A DNA stretch of 64,000 bases from contig OW204011.1 of assembly GCA_934047225.1 (NCBI GenBank), positions 14,024,339 through 14,088,338 of the forward strand, in the 5' to 3' direction. The notes beneath the pieces are model-generated. The model was not told the DNA's origin and ran no database searches. It worked only from the letters and a program-made list of their open reading frames with translations. Position 1 is the stretch's first letter. Each line of letters begins with the position of its first letter. The position numbers and the translations under genes were made by a program. The DNA is from Ypsolopha sequella. Taxonomy: Eukaryota; Arthropoda; Insecta; Lepidoptera; Ypsolophidae. Shown here one piece after another: positions 40,501 through 50,720 of this stretch.

Positions 40501-42834
40501 AGGAATAATATAACCTTTACCCGCTGCAAAGTCGTCTGTTTTTTCGTCACAGATCGACATATGACCCATTTCAGCATAATCCCGCATAAACTTCACATAT
40601 TTGCTCCTAAATTCTTCATTAAAAGAGAGCCGTTTTTCCATGGCGAAGAACCGTTTTCTTGCCATAGGAGCCGAATCACCCAAGCTAGGTCTTTCCGATA
40701 AAAAAGGTAGCCTAACTACATACCGACCCGTCTCATCCCGCTGATGAGTGTTTGCAAAAATCTTTTCACATTCCAACTCTTTCGGATCCTTAACCGCCGT
40801 TTCCGGAACATTTTCCACTTCCCAAAACTTTTCCAGAATCTGATCTGTGGTCGCATGAAAGGTCTGGGAAAAGTTAACCACATTTTGGGCTAGAATTGTG
40901 ACCGGACCCATTAACACGTAACCGAAAATCGTGTTCATTGCAATTGGCAGATTGTCATTTATTTTTATATTTCCGCCGAGCATTATTTCACCTAACAAAT
41001 CTGCCCCAATAAGAATGTCAACTTCCCGACTCCGATAAAAATGTTCATCCGCAAGGTACAAACCCCGATAATAATCCGATAAATTCTCGGGTAAGTTGAC
41101 GCTTGGTAAATGGTGAGTAATGTTACTCAAAATAGTAGCTGTGGTAGCCAACACGGTTTGAGCCGAAAACCGTGGGCTTATCGTCAAGTTGACACCACCT
41201 CTACATCCGCTAACTGGCGCCCCTCCTAAGCCAGTGACCGAAACAACATTAGATCTAGATCGTCTCAGACCTAATCGACGAGCACAATTTTCCGAAATAA
41301 ATGTACCCTGACTGCCACCATCTAAAAGTGCACGAGCATCATGAAGCTCTCCGCACTCGTCCATGACATGCACAATGGCAGTTGAAAGCAAAACCGTCCG
41401 TTGATGATTGCTTGGAAGCATCATGTGAGATGTCAGGGCCGCATTATTCATATTTTCTTCAGTTGGGGGGTTTACCCTACTCCTATTTCGGCCGAATTCC
41501 TGTACTGTCACATTTACCCTACTTGCCCCTGACACTGGTACATTTACCCTACCTAAGTCCGGCACTGGTGCATTAACCTTACTACCACTATTTGTAGTAG
41601 GTACCGAATAAACTGCATTATTAGACGGTACCGGTCCATCAAAATGAATCATGTGGTGATGCTTGACCGATTTGCACTTCACACATACCCATGTTGAAGT
41701 ACAATGATTTATATTATGTCCCCCAAGACACCTAAAACAAAGCCTATTAGCTTTAACATACTCCTTCCGAGAGATAGGATCCATATTCATAAACCGCTCA
41801 CACTTCGATATATGGTGGTTACCCTTCTTACACAGTGTGCACCCGCCCTTATTTTCCTGCACTCCAGTATGAACTCGGGGAGAAAAGCGTCCTATTGGTT
41901 TTGATGAGCTGCCATCAGGGGATGACCCCAGAACCTGCACTTGATTTTCCAAAAATTCAATTAAGTCCTCAAATGTTGGAAGTTCCGTTTTCTGATTAAC
42001 TAATCGTTCATCAAGCTTGTCCTTCAAAACCTGATCGAGCTTTTGATAATTTATATAGAAAAGTAAATATGACCATTCCGAGACAGGAAAATCCAACTTT
42101 TCTAATGCCTTTGTATTTTCCAAAAGCGAGTTCAAGAAAGGTTTTAATGAACCCCTGGTCCGAGTGACATGGGTGGTACCCATCATATTATGTAAATATC
42201 TGTCCGCAATCAACCTCTTGTTATGATATTTATTTTTTAACAATTCAACCGCTACCGAATAGTTTGCACCCGTGATTGATAGGTGCTGAATTAAACTCTT
42301 AGGCTCTCCAACCAATGAGCCTTTCAAATAATACAACCTCTCTGTATCCGACAATGAGGTATCACGTCCCACCATGGATTCAAACAACTCTATAAAGGAA
42401 ACATAGTCCTCTTCATTACCACCAAAGGTAGGTACTTGAATCCGTGGTAGTATAGCCCTTTCTCTTTTAGGCCCATCCTTGGTATTATTACCTGAACCAT
42501 CCTCTGATGAACGATCGGTGTTCTCAGGGAATAGTTCCAAATATCTCCGCTTGATATCATAATATTTACTATTTATTATTTTTAATTTTGACTCACAGGT
42601 AACCGAATCAGTGTCAGTCACTTCTGTCTGTGACTCCAACTCAATATATATGGACATAAATTCCTGGTAATTACTTTCCAGGTCTGAAAACCGCACTTTG
42701 AATTCATTCTTCTCGCTCACCGTTACGAGATCCTTTTGAGAAAGGCCAAATAAAGTTTCAATATTTAATATTGCAATCTCATATTTAATTTGTAACATCC
42801 GCTTAGCTTGATCAGCATTTATTTTAGGAGGCAT
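37522..42834 (-). CDS. BEL/Pao Gag-Pol polyprotein
   Basis: One 1770-residue frame encodes the whole element. Gag carries three cysteine-histidine knuckles (CTLCKKGNHHISKC from residue 332, then CFRCLGGHNINHC and CVKCKSVKHHHMIH). The aspartic protease has ALLDGGSQGTFIS with the catalytic Asp at 505. The RT shows YMDD at 913-916, with GYIIPHHGIFKAGTDKIRVV upstream; an RNase H region follows (LHGFSDASELGYSATVYLR). Integrase has a zinc region HCHVGATALLAIL...CIFCFKTKA and core residues D1473 (VQTDFAGPF), D1539 (IRSDCGSNYIG) and E1593 (HFGGLFEAAVKSAK). No stop or frameshift interrupts it. The ATG context and the normal Gag start MPPKINADQAKR support this start. Confidence 0.95.
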   Translation of the reverse strand: MPPKINADQAKRMLQIKYEIAILNIETLFGLSQKDLVTVSEKNEFKVRFSDLESNYQEFMSIYIELESQTEVTDTDSVTCESKLKIINSKYYDIKRRYLELFPENTDRSSEDGSGNNTKDGPKRERAILPRIQVPTFGGNEEDYVSFIELFESMVGRDTSLSDTERLYYLKGSLVGEPKSLIQHLSITGANYSVAVELLKNKYHNKRLIADRYLHNMMGTTHVTRTRGSLKPFLNSLLENTKALEKLDFPVSEWSYLLFYINYQKLDQVLKDKLDERLVNQKTELPTFEDLIEFLENQVQVLGSSPDGSSSKPIGRFSPRVHTGVQENKGGCTLCKKGNHHISKCERFMNMDPISRKEYVKANRLCFRCLGGHNINHCTSTWVCVKCKSVKHHHMIHFDGPVPSNNAVYSVPTTNSGSKVNAPVPDLGRVNVPVSGASRVNVTVQEFGRNRSRVNPPTEENMNNAALTSHMMLPSNHQRTVLLSTAIVHVMDECGELHDARALLDGGSQGTFISENCARRLGLRRSRSNVVSVTGLGGAPVSGCRGGVNLTISPRFSAQTVLATTATILSNITHHLPSVNLPENLSDYYRGLYLADEHFYRSREVDILIGADLLGEIMLGGNIKINDNLPIAMNTIFGYVLMGPVTILAQNVVNFSQTFHATTDQILEKFWEVENVPETAVKDPKELECEKIFANTHQRDETGRYVVRLPFLSERPSLGDSAPMARKRFFAMEKRLSFNEEFRSKYVKFMRDYAEMGHMSICDEKTDDFAAGKGYIIPHHGIFKAGTDKIRVVFDASCNTISGASLNDCVHAGPKLQRDIMEIICKFRMFQYVFTTDIKMMFRQIVVHEDDRKFQLVFWRESPEDPLQLYKLNTVTYGMKSSPYLAIRTLRQLADDGADHYPDAADLLRSSVYMDDILGGADSEEEAKKLKRDLTDLLRSGGFELSKWVSNSDQLLGDIPQEDLEKPKTFDNTDGPGFFKILGVQWDPNHDCFSYHTKLKNEEKCSKRIILSALAQTFDPLGWISPVIFQGKVLMQRLWLLNQSWDETPPDDVVCEWRGIVKDLPLIEKIRLERFALGESKSVSLHGFSDASELGYSATVYLRTVDDKNGVKVSLLMAKSRVAPVRNKHTIPKLELSGAVLLTRLVKYVADAIKAVVTIEDIVCWSDSTIVLSWLRTPPHLLQTFEGNRVLQINNCGFELTWRHVPSEMNPADVASRGCRALELLDHSLWWGPPWLKGQPDTWPKNIVERVNKELPGFRKSVKPKLQQSVAFVKTTESNPLFLRFGSLTMLISVVGYCLRFIHNSKNPDKRIDGVLSVTERKGAMDRLVKMAQAEEFGLDIKSLNRDKQCSLRLRRLLPFIDGDGLLRVGGRLEHSALSFSGKHPLLLPKAHPFTKLVIDHYHKIHCHVGATALLAILQKQFWIISGKQAIRSRIFKCIFCFKTKAKPTEPIMSALPGDRVNAIGVFHTVQTDFAGPFSIKSSRLRNAKILKAYLCVFICSTTKAVHLEVVSDLSTEAFLAALNRFTSRRNLPQVIRSDCGSNYIGTSTHLTEVQKYLAKRDTQEVLNNAASKQGISWLFNAPAAPHFGGLFEAAVKSAKSLLKRVIGEQVLTFEELTTVFIRIEAVLNSRPLCPLTQDPQDFEVLTPAHFLVGRPLLSVPEYDLSNVPDGRLNRFRLVQALSQRFWKQWSDRYLHSLQMRNKWLNSTDPPKINDLVLIKDENLPSLKYRRGRIIELLPGKDGVVRIVKLRTSSGTLLRPVVKICRLPLE

Positions 42835-43931
42835 TTTGCAAAATTAACACACCCTTAAACCCCCTAGTTAAAACATTTAAATCAAAAAATTTAATAAAAA
42901 AGTATAAAATTTTAAAATATTCCTACATATAAACTTTCCTAGGAAGCGCCCTAAAATGAAAATTTTATAATTTCCTACCAACAAAAGTGAAAACAAAAAC
43001 AAAATTTATTTCCGATACCGAGTTTTGAACCAGGGACTTTCCGATCTCTAGTTCAGTACTATACCACTACACTATAACTGGCTTAAATGAAAGTGGTGAA
43101 AACTTAATAGATAACCTAATGTCCATAAATATTACAATGGTAATACTTTTTACTTTTTATAAATAAACACCAAAGAAAAACAAAACAAAGCAAAATTGAA
43201 AATAGAACATAAACAAAACTTTTGTTGCTTTGAATCCGCAATCCGTCAAAATCAAATGAATACTTCAACTGAAGCAATGTCACGATCCGCGTGAATTTAT
43301 AAAATGCGAAAATGTATGATTTGAAATATAATATATATCATAAGTAATTATCTCTGATATACTATGTGTAACCTATCCGAATATACGTGTTTATTTGTAG
43401 AGTCAATATTATAGAGTATGAAACAAAACGAAAACCGCAAACCGCACCGAAATAAAATAACCGAGAGTTGACCTTTGTCGAAGATATCTTTTCACCGCCA
43501 AGATATTACGACGAGGGTAAACTATATAAAACCGAAACCGACTGTGTACCATGTAATAAGACCCAAAGTACGATAAATGCACGCAAAGGCATCCGATTGC
43601 CGAAGGACCAAAAAATGAAGGGGTTTCCCAGACTGGTCTGTTCGTCCCTTCGTGAATGTTGCTTGATGTTAAAGCCGCTGGTAGCCGATGCGAGCGTATG
43701 CCGTACCTGAGCCTTATTTTTGTGTCGGAATATAAATAAACAAATAAAAGAGTCCCTACACTCACCCCGTGCCGCACCGCCGATCACAAAATGGTCCACA
43801 GCTATTATTTTACTTCAATTTGTTATTTTCCATTACTCTGGGCCGCCCGATTCCTTTTTAGGTTTTTTCCATTGTGTTATGTCAAATCATTGACATAAAA
43901 ATGCATAGACACGCCGCCCCAAACCAAAGAG
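42835..43931 (-). other. BEL leader and probable remainder of the 5' LTR
   Basis: This stretch lies between the gag start and the shared LTR part. I cannot place the LTR end or primer-binding site with certainty. Overlapping short frames on both strands at 43409-43799 are not credible genes. A tRNA-like segment lies inside it. Confidence 0.5.
43014..43084 (-). ncRNA. tRNA-like segment (A- and B-box words)
   Basis: On the minus strand TATAGTGTAGTGGTATAGTA resembles a tRNA D-arm/A box and TCCCTGGTTCAAAACTCGG a T-arm/B box, spaced as in a tRNA. The T-stem and acceptor stem pair poorly, so it is not a functional tRNA gene. It may be a tRNA-derived SINE head or a chance fragment within the BEL leader. 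The words most resemble a valine tRNA, an impression only. Confidence 0.35.
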
Positions 43932-44045
43932 TAAATATACCTAAATAAATACTCTAATACAATAAATGTTGTGTCATGTGCATGTACCGCGAAAAGAACT
44001 AAAATAAATAAAGCCTTAGAGCTTTCAAGGCAACAAAACTAAACA
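43932..44045 (-). repeat. BEL 5' LTR (part shared with the 3' LTR)
   Basis: The 114 bases match 37310-37423. The outer end abuts ATAGCTTAGAATTACG of the inverted array, so the element inserted into an array unit. Confidence 0.8.
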
Positions 44046-44345
44046 ATAGCTTAGAATTACGTTGTAGAGTAAATAAAATACACATTTACATTTTCAAATG
44101 TTTTTTCATACATTTCACCCGAAAACTTTTGTTCTCGACTGTACAAATATATCATAGATATTGAAAAATAAGTATTTATACTTATGCATAGCTTATAATT
44201 ACACCGTAGAGTAAATAAACACACACTTGTACGGTTTTAAATATTTTCTCATACATTTTATATGAAAACTTTTCTCCTTGATTGTACAATTACCCGGTCG
44301 ATTTTGGAGTAACTGTTAACGGTTTCTCGAATGATATTATAACAC
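44046..44345 (-). repeat. Tandem array, right arm of the inverted pair
   Basis: Two units plus the GACCGGGTAATTGTACAATC-type end are the reverse complement of 36319-36640. The pairing of long inverted arms some 7 kb apart suggests a foldback-type element that later received the BEL insertion. Confidence 0.7.
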
Positions 44346-45481
44346 CTATTTTATGTTACCTAACACAAGTGTATTGGTGGTATGGACCAAAACGCCCATT
44401 CTCCTTTGAAATGGGATTTTCCATAAGAGTGTTTATGAAAAATCCAATTATTTTGAAGCTACCATAATATAATTTAAAATACGTTAAATCTTAATATATT
44501 CGTCGGTGAAACGCGGGTGTACCGAGTGTGGAGTGTAACTTGCATTTCAAAGTTCACACTTGGAATACCTTTAATACCCCCTCGGGGATTCATGTCGTGA
44601 CCATATATTATCATTATTACTGATCACTTACAAAGTTTTAAGTATGAATTTGGCTATATCAATGAAATCACCTTATATACACCTAATACACGTTAAAACA
44701 ATTTTACTAAAATATGTAAAACAAGATAATAAAAATAGAAAAAAAAAAACAGCACACAAATTGTCTCAGAGCAAATTGGTTTCTCGATTGATTATAAAAA
44801 AAGTTAGTCGAAGTTTTACGTTAAGAAAATACATCTGTTCCCATCCCTAGCAATAAATCATCACGTCATATAATCAGATTGTGTTTAATATTAAGTTCGC
44901 AATACCGCTCCGGTCAAGTTATCAACCACCTAAAGCCGGTAGGTTTATAATGGTCACATGGTATCAAAACTAAAACGTCGTAAATGAAATCGTTTGTGTC
45001 AAAAATACACCGTTTTACACAGAGATACGGTAGTTTTTTCATTTGATAAGTTTTCGATATAAGTCATTTGTTGTGCGTAGAAAGAACAACCATTTGAATT
45101 AAAGTTTTGATAGTATTTCAATTACGACAAGGTGTGTGCCTGTGGGTGTGAGGCGACAAAGGTTTTGGTATGCATACAGCTCCAAGGCCTTTCTAACTAT
45201 TTAAATGTTCTGAGGTTAGAGCACGTTCTAACTCTAGTTTAATCGCTTATTTACATCTGAAAGATTTTAGGAGCGCTTTAATAGATCTTTTGTATCCTTC
45301 GCAGTAGCGCCTAAATGTTTGCTGGGCGGCCCTCAGTGGACCGTCATCAGTCAAGTATTCATTATTATTTTTTTCCTTCATGACATAATTTTCTGCTGTC
45401 ATGTATTTTTTATCTCTTTTGTTTTTCAATTAAAGTACAGGCTTACTTTTAACATTTAGTTGTCGTATCTAATATTACGAA
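44346..45481. other. Unassigned spacer with a MITE F remnant
   Basis: ACTGATCACTTACAAAGTTT followed by AAGTATGAATTTGGC at about 44620-44655 and AAATCACCTTATATA after it are one arm of MITE family F. A 60-codon minus frame (45247-45429) with DDGPLRAAQQTFRRYCEGYK has a protein-like composition but no recognised family. Confidence 0.35.
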
Positions 45482-45785
45482 AAAAGACATGATCTTGCTA
45501 AGTTTCTTGCCCTTCTTCTAAGCAATACTAACCGAATGGCCGGAGTTAGGCATATATTTATTATATGTATTGCATATATTTATAATATTATTTATTCCTT
45601 ATTCCTATATTTTTATTTTATTCAAGTGTATTTTTTATTATTTCCCCATAGTATTATTTATTACATAAAACTATTATCTGTACAAATAGATTATTTAATT
45701 ACTCATATTACATTAAAATAATGTAATAAGTGTATGTTATACCTGCATTACATAAATAAATATATTTCATATTTCATTTCAATCA
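45482..45785 (+). repeat. Repeat E copy, probable LINE 3' end
   Basis: GATCTTGCTAAGTTTCTTGC near 45490 corresponds to the copy at 16613. The segment ends ATAAATAAATATATTTCATA, as expected of a LINE tail. Confidence 0.45.
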
Positions 45786-47345
45786 TAGACAATACAGCCA
45801 TCGTCTATGATTTCAATAAAGAATAGGGCTGTCAGTGGAGTTACCTACGTATGCGATCACATTGTTATTTCAGACGCAGATGTGCTCCAGCATTAGTGAT
45901 GAAGGAAATAAAAGTCAGAACTATGGGAACATAAACTTTATTACACTTTCCTTACAAAAAGTTACTACAATGTTCAACAAATTATACTTGCACTACATTT
46001 AAAATTTTGTTTAAATGTAGTGCAAGTATTATTTGTGGAATATTGTAGTTGTGGCGTAAGACGGTTTATCTGAAACAAAAAGAAATATACAAATGTAATA
46101 CAATACAAAACAAAAACTGGCTAAGTGCGAGTTGCCGAGGGTTATATCTAATAATAAATAAAGAAATACATATTTCTTAGAAAAAGACGGGGGGCTATAT
46201 TGTCTAACTTCTTCGTCTTTTGCTTTCATTCTCAAATGTATTGTGAATGGCTGAGAATGATGTGTGACATTATTGCAAACCAATCACGGTACACGGTACA
46301 CGGTTCACTTTACAAATGAAATTGCCGAAGTTTTCTTACAGATTCATGAGTTCATAATAGCCTGAATGGCTATTTCAATTATTGGTTATTTGTTTGAAAG
46401 TTGATTTCAAGGTTTTACATCAACGTATTAAATTTTGTTTTTATTTTCAGTTTGATAACTAAAATTAAATATTCGAAAACAGTTTGTCCTAAATGCCATT
46501 AATTTTCATGATAAGATTCGTTATAATTTTTTACAGCTGACACTTTTCAAAAATTCAATTAATGTTGCTGTTAGCTTAATATTGTCTCACCCGTACACAA
46601 AAAAAAATTACATAATTTGGATTTGTCATCCCTATAAATGTTAGTACTGAAAATTGAGTTTCGTTCAAATTCTTTATAGAAAACGGCAATTTCATATGTA
46701 AAGACCAAAATATATCTGGGGGCACGGCAGTGCCCCCGCCAAGTCTCGCAAAAAAACGCGGAACGGCCGTACCATCCTTTTCTCGAAGCAACTCACGGCA
46801 CTTTCAACCCCCCTGTATCTTCGTTGTGGGTAAAGCTAGAAGTCTGAAATTTCAGTTACCAAGAGTACTTACTGATTCTACTTCTGACCCCAAATTACAA
46901 GTTTGTACCTATATTTGATAACGAAATATCTCAAGTCAAAGTTCCCTTTTTTTTTCTTGAACTTCTCAATCGCTTTATTTTTCCTGTAATCTTTGCGTAA
47001 ACACATATTACCATGATTTTTTTCATATTTTAGGTCGACCAGTTTTGGAGGTAGGGGGGGGGGGGAATAAATTATTTTATAGATTTTCAAGGATTTCTCG
47101 AATTAGACGCAATTAAATATAGCCAATCTATATATTTTTTCAATAAGCTTTTAAATACCTACAGTTTTTATCCATATTGTGTTTTTATTAAATATTGTTT
47201 TTATTTATTTTACTTCTTTTTTTATATTCCTCATTTGTACTCAACTTTTTTTTAATTACTATAGTTTTCCTGTAATTGGCGAGTCATAACCTATAATTGA
47301 CATTTTGTTCATCTTTTTTTGTCCACCAGTTTCGGAGATAAGGGG
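45786..47345. other. Unassigned stretch with a perfect short hairpin
   Basis: A perfect 20-bp stem, ATACTTGCACTACATTTAAA, with a six-base ATTTTG loop lies at 45984-46029. GGCACGGCAGTGCCCCCGCC (46721-46740) is itself partly palindromic. The phrase 'CCAGTTTNGGAGNTANGGGGGGG' occurs near 47038 and 47327, a short direct repeat just before the LINE. No gene is supported. Confidence 0.4.
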
Positions 47346-48150
47346 GGGACATACATATGACCATGTCCTTCTTGTTGGTGATCTCAATGTAGATTTACAG
47401 CTAGGGGCTGATAAAGAACAGCTACTTTTTCTAACATTAATAAAAGAGTCCTCACTCAATCAAATAATTACAGAGCCAACTCGCATCACTGATAACTTAA
47501 TTGATGTAATCTGTTGCAGTCCTATCCTCACTCCGAATTCAATTACAATAAAACATAATAAAGACCTCAGTGATCACGGATTTATCTGTGCTGAATTTCC
47601 CATCTCCGCACCAAAACCTGCACCCTGATTAATCACATATAGACCTTTTTACTATTTCGATGTAGACACGTACAAAACAGCTTCATCAGTCACCCCGTGG
47701 GTGTGGGTCACAGAGTCTCAAGAAGTTGACACCATGTTATCTAGATTTAATAATCTAATTCTGGGGCTATTTGATCACTTTGTTCCTGAAATCACTCGTA
47801 CGTTTAAAGAACCGCCCAAACCTTGGATTACAGAAAACATTAAATTGATGATGGCTCTTAGAGATAAATCTGAAATTAGACATAGAAAAACAGGCAAGTT
47901 CGAGCATAAGCAATATTACTTTTCTTTACGTAATTTAGTAACATCAGCACGACGTAAAGAAAAAGAAGCCTATCTTGCTCAGCATGTTAACCAACATGAG
48001 AAAAATCCGCGGAAGATGTGGAGAGGCATCAATAAAATTCTAGGAAGTCAAAAGCAAGACCCTTTACCAAACCATTTGTGCAATCCAGATGAAATAAATG
48101 ACTATTCTTTAAATTCTATTCCTGTTTCACAGATTTACAGATTTACATAA
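47346..48150 (+). pseudogene. LINE endonuclease remnant
   Basis: Frame 47346-47628 shows HVLLVGDLNVDLQLGA and DLSDHGFICAEFP, the usual endonuclease motifs, then a stop. Frame 47701-48150 continues with PKPWITENIKLMMALRDKSE and NPRKMWRGINKILG, the link between endonuclease and RT. The N-terminal third of the endonuclease is missing. Confidence 0.8.
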
Positions 48151-48163
48151 TAAATTAGCCCCT

Positions 48164-49551
48164 GTGAATAACTCATTCCAATTTAAATATGTTAGGCCCG
48201 ATGACATAGAAAAAATAATTAGTTCAATCACGTCTAAAGCTGCCGGTAGTGATAAAATTTCAATTGAAATGATAAAACTTACATTACCGTTTTCACTTAC
48301 AGCTTTTACAGCTATTGTAAATAGCTCTCTCCAATCAGGTAAATTCCCTACCCTATGGAAAATTTCAAATTTAAAGCCACTTCCAAAAAAGAAAAAAATA
48401 GAAACATATGCATATTTAAGACCAATAGGCATTCTACCAGCCTTTTCAAAAATAATAGAAAAAGTTGTTCTGAACCAAATGCGTCGTTATATTGAAAGAA
48501 ATTAAATAATTCCTGAGACACAATCTGGATTCCGTAATCATCACAGCACCACAACAGCACTCACTGATGTAGTTGATGATGCTTTAAATGCGTCAAATGA
48601 GGGTCTTGCCAGAATATTAGTACTTTTTGATTTTAGCCGAGCTTTTGACAGTTTATTTGTGGGGACCTTACTAACAAAAATGAAATTGTATGGTTTCACT
48701 AATTCTGCTTGTAACTGGTTAAGCAGTTATTTCGAAAACAGAAAACAATCAGTAGAATGTTTGGACGCGAATGGTAAAAGTTTGAGATCTAAACTACTTT
48801 TCTTACAGAGAGGTGTCATTCAGGGATCTATTTTAGGTCCCTGCCTGTACAGTCTATACACAGCCGACCTTGTGAGATACATAGGGCATAGTAGAATACA
48901 TTTGTATGCTGATGACTCCCAAATATATAGACATGTGGCTGGTACAGAGAAAGAAAATAAAAAAGCAGTAGATCTCCTCAGTAATGATTTAGAGAATATT
49001 GTTGAATGGTCAAGCAATAATGGTCCCTCAATAAATCCTTATAAGTCTGTGTACATGGTGCTAGGAACTAAAAAACAGACAGAAAATGTAAGATCCTTCA
49101 TCTCAAACTTACGCGTTGTAGGGTACGACATCAAAGAGGAATCACAAGTACGTAATCTTGGTCTTATATTCGACCATAAACTTAAATTCGAGGCCCATGT
49201 TAGCTCCAAAATTGGTAAAAGCTTTGGCTCCCTAAAGACCCTTTATAAACTACGTCCATACCTGAGCTAGAATGTTAGAGAACGTCTTGTTGATGCACTT
49301 GTTTTATCCAATCTTGATTACGCTGATATAGTTTACGGTCCTTGCTTATAAAACCGAAAAAACCATACAACGAGTGCAAAATGCTTGTGTTCGTTTTTGC
49401 CAAAATGTACCTCGTCGCTCACATATTAGTCTATACTTGGCAAAATCCAAAACCCTCAATATGGCGGGTCGACGAAAGCTGAAACTCTTATCACTTGTAT
49501 TTAATGTTCAAAAATTTAAAACTCCTATCTACGAGTATCTGGCTAAGAAAC
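48164..49551 (+). pseudogene. LINE reverse transcriptase remnant
   Basis: RT motifs are spread over separate frames: KAAGSDKISIEMIKL and YLRPIGILPAFSKIIEKVV (48164-48505), SGFRNHHSTTTALTDVVDDA and LLDFSRAFD-like LVLFDFSRAF (about 48510-48660), then QRGVIQGSILGPCLYSLYTA and LYADDSQIY (48659-49270). A stop follows at LRPYLS, and AKSKTLNMAGRRKLKLLSLV continues in frame 49374-49565. The YADD box survives, but at least three disabling changes are visible. Confidence 0.8.
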
Positions 49552-50720
49552 CCCCAGAAAGATAATCATGTTGGGAGTCACTTAAAAGATAATCATGCGC
49601 CTCTCGAGCGCACATACTAGTAAGGTCTGCCTATGGCCTGCAAAGATGTTTTATCAGGACCAGCCTACTTTAGTATTAAGTTAATACTTAATAGAAGAAA
49701 TAAAAGTAAAAAAAAAAATTACCTAATTATTTATTTTACAAAAAATCTAACATAATGTTCTAAGCTCTTTAGAAAAAGTAACAAAAAATATCAATCTTCT
49801 TTTGATAGGACAAAACTTATTTTTAGAAAATAACTTTAATAATGCTTAAATTTACATAATATAATAATGAAAAATTAAAATAAATTATCGTTGGGGTCAG
49901 GAATGGGACTCTAAGTGCAATCAACACACACATCTTTTTTGTGTTCGCCACAGATGCATTTTTTGCATTTAGCGCAAGTCATTTTGGACATCCGCCTTTT
50001 TTTGGATGTGCATAGGTCACAATATCGCCGTTTTTTTGGCTCCGGTTCATGATGTTCATCTACTGCATCTTGTAGATTAGATTTTGGTAATGTAGCTTCT
50101 ATGGCGGTCCGGGTAGATCGTTTCAGAGTCGGTATGAGCAATCTGCTGTTCATCCAGGGTTCCGTTAGTTCTGTGCTCAATTTTTTCATGAATTGTTTAC
50201 GATTCAATGGCTTTTGTTTCATGACTGTCATATTATGGTAGTAAATAATAATATAAATAATTAATTGAGTCCTGATACCCTTCTCCCTCGTCGCTCTGGA
50301 CGTCATCCTCACTCAAGTGATCCTCCTCCTCGCTATAGTTATCCCCACCATCATCCTGGGTATCACTATCACCTTCGTCATTGAGCGCATTCATTATTTC
50401 ATTTTCATCTAAGGATCTAAACCGTGCCATAATTTTTAGACCCTAAAACAAATAATAAAACAATAAAAATAACTACTAATCAAACTTGATGTATTCCGGC
50501 GAAAGTTACAAAAAAGATAATCTTGCGCTCCACGAGCGCAACTATTAGCTAAAACAGCGAATCCAAAGTACTTACCGAAAGCACGTGTCAGCCTCGCTGT
50601 TGTACTCGGCTCGGACTAAGATTACCTGTCGTCACAGGTTCGAGAGCACGCCCGTTAAAAAGAGACAGCGATAAATGTGTTTTGCTTGCGCCTCTGAGGC
50701 GCAGATTATCTTTCTAGGGT
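49552..50720 (-). mobile_element. Internally deleted piggyBac-type transposon
   Basis: The right end is canonical: on the minus strand TTAA (50724-50721) is followed by CCCTAGAAAGATAATCTGCG. The left end reads CCCCAGAAAGATAATCATGT, then TTAAAAGATAATCATGCG about 15 bases on, which copies the asymmetric TIR-spacer-internal repeat arrangement known for piggyBac. The left TTAA is degraded (GAAAC). Inside, the transposase retains only its two ends. It interrupts a LINE and is therefore younger than it. Confidence 0.9.
49911..50430 (-). pseudogene. piggyBac transposase, N- and C-terminal ends only
   Basis: The N-terminal piece (50430 down to about 50290) reads MARFRSLDENEIMNALNDEG and later DHLSEDDVQSDEGEG, matching the acidic start of piggyBac transposases. 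The C-terminal piece (to the stop at 49911) has NRKQFMKKLSTELTEPWMNS, IPTLKRS, and the cysteine-rich domain CDLCTSKKRRMSK with CAKCKKCICGEHKKDVCVDC. The catalytic centre with its aspartates, several hundred residues in the family, is absent, and the two pieces lie in different frames. It cannot make transposase but may be mobilised by one. Confidence 0.9.

Larger units (their letters stand above)
37310..44045 (-). mobile_element. BEL/Pao LTR retrotransposon
   Basis: The element is on the minus strand with a single 1770-codon polyprotein. A 114-bp sequence is repeated at both ends (37310-37423 and 43932-44045), starting TGTTTAG on the minus strand, and the purine-rich CGGGCGGGGGAA directly precedes the 3' copy. 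The shared part is short and similarity stops abruptly inside, so the 3' LTR is probably truncated and the full 5' LTR is longer. No TSD can be seen on the truncated side. Confidence 0.9.

Noticed and set aside
43409..43799. Overlapping 122- and 97-codon minus frames in the BEL leader
   Set aside because: They overlap each other and a plus-strand frame, and lie in the probable 5' LTR and leader. No motif supports coding.
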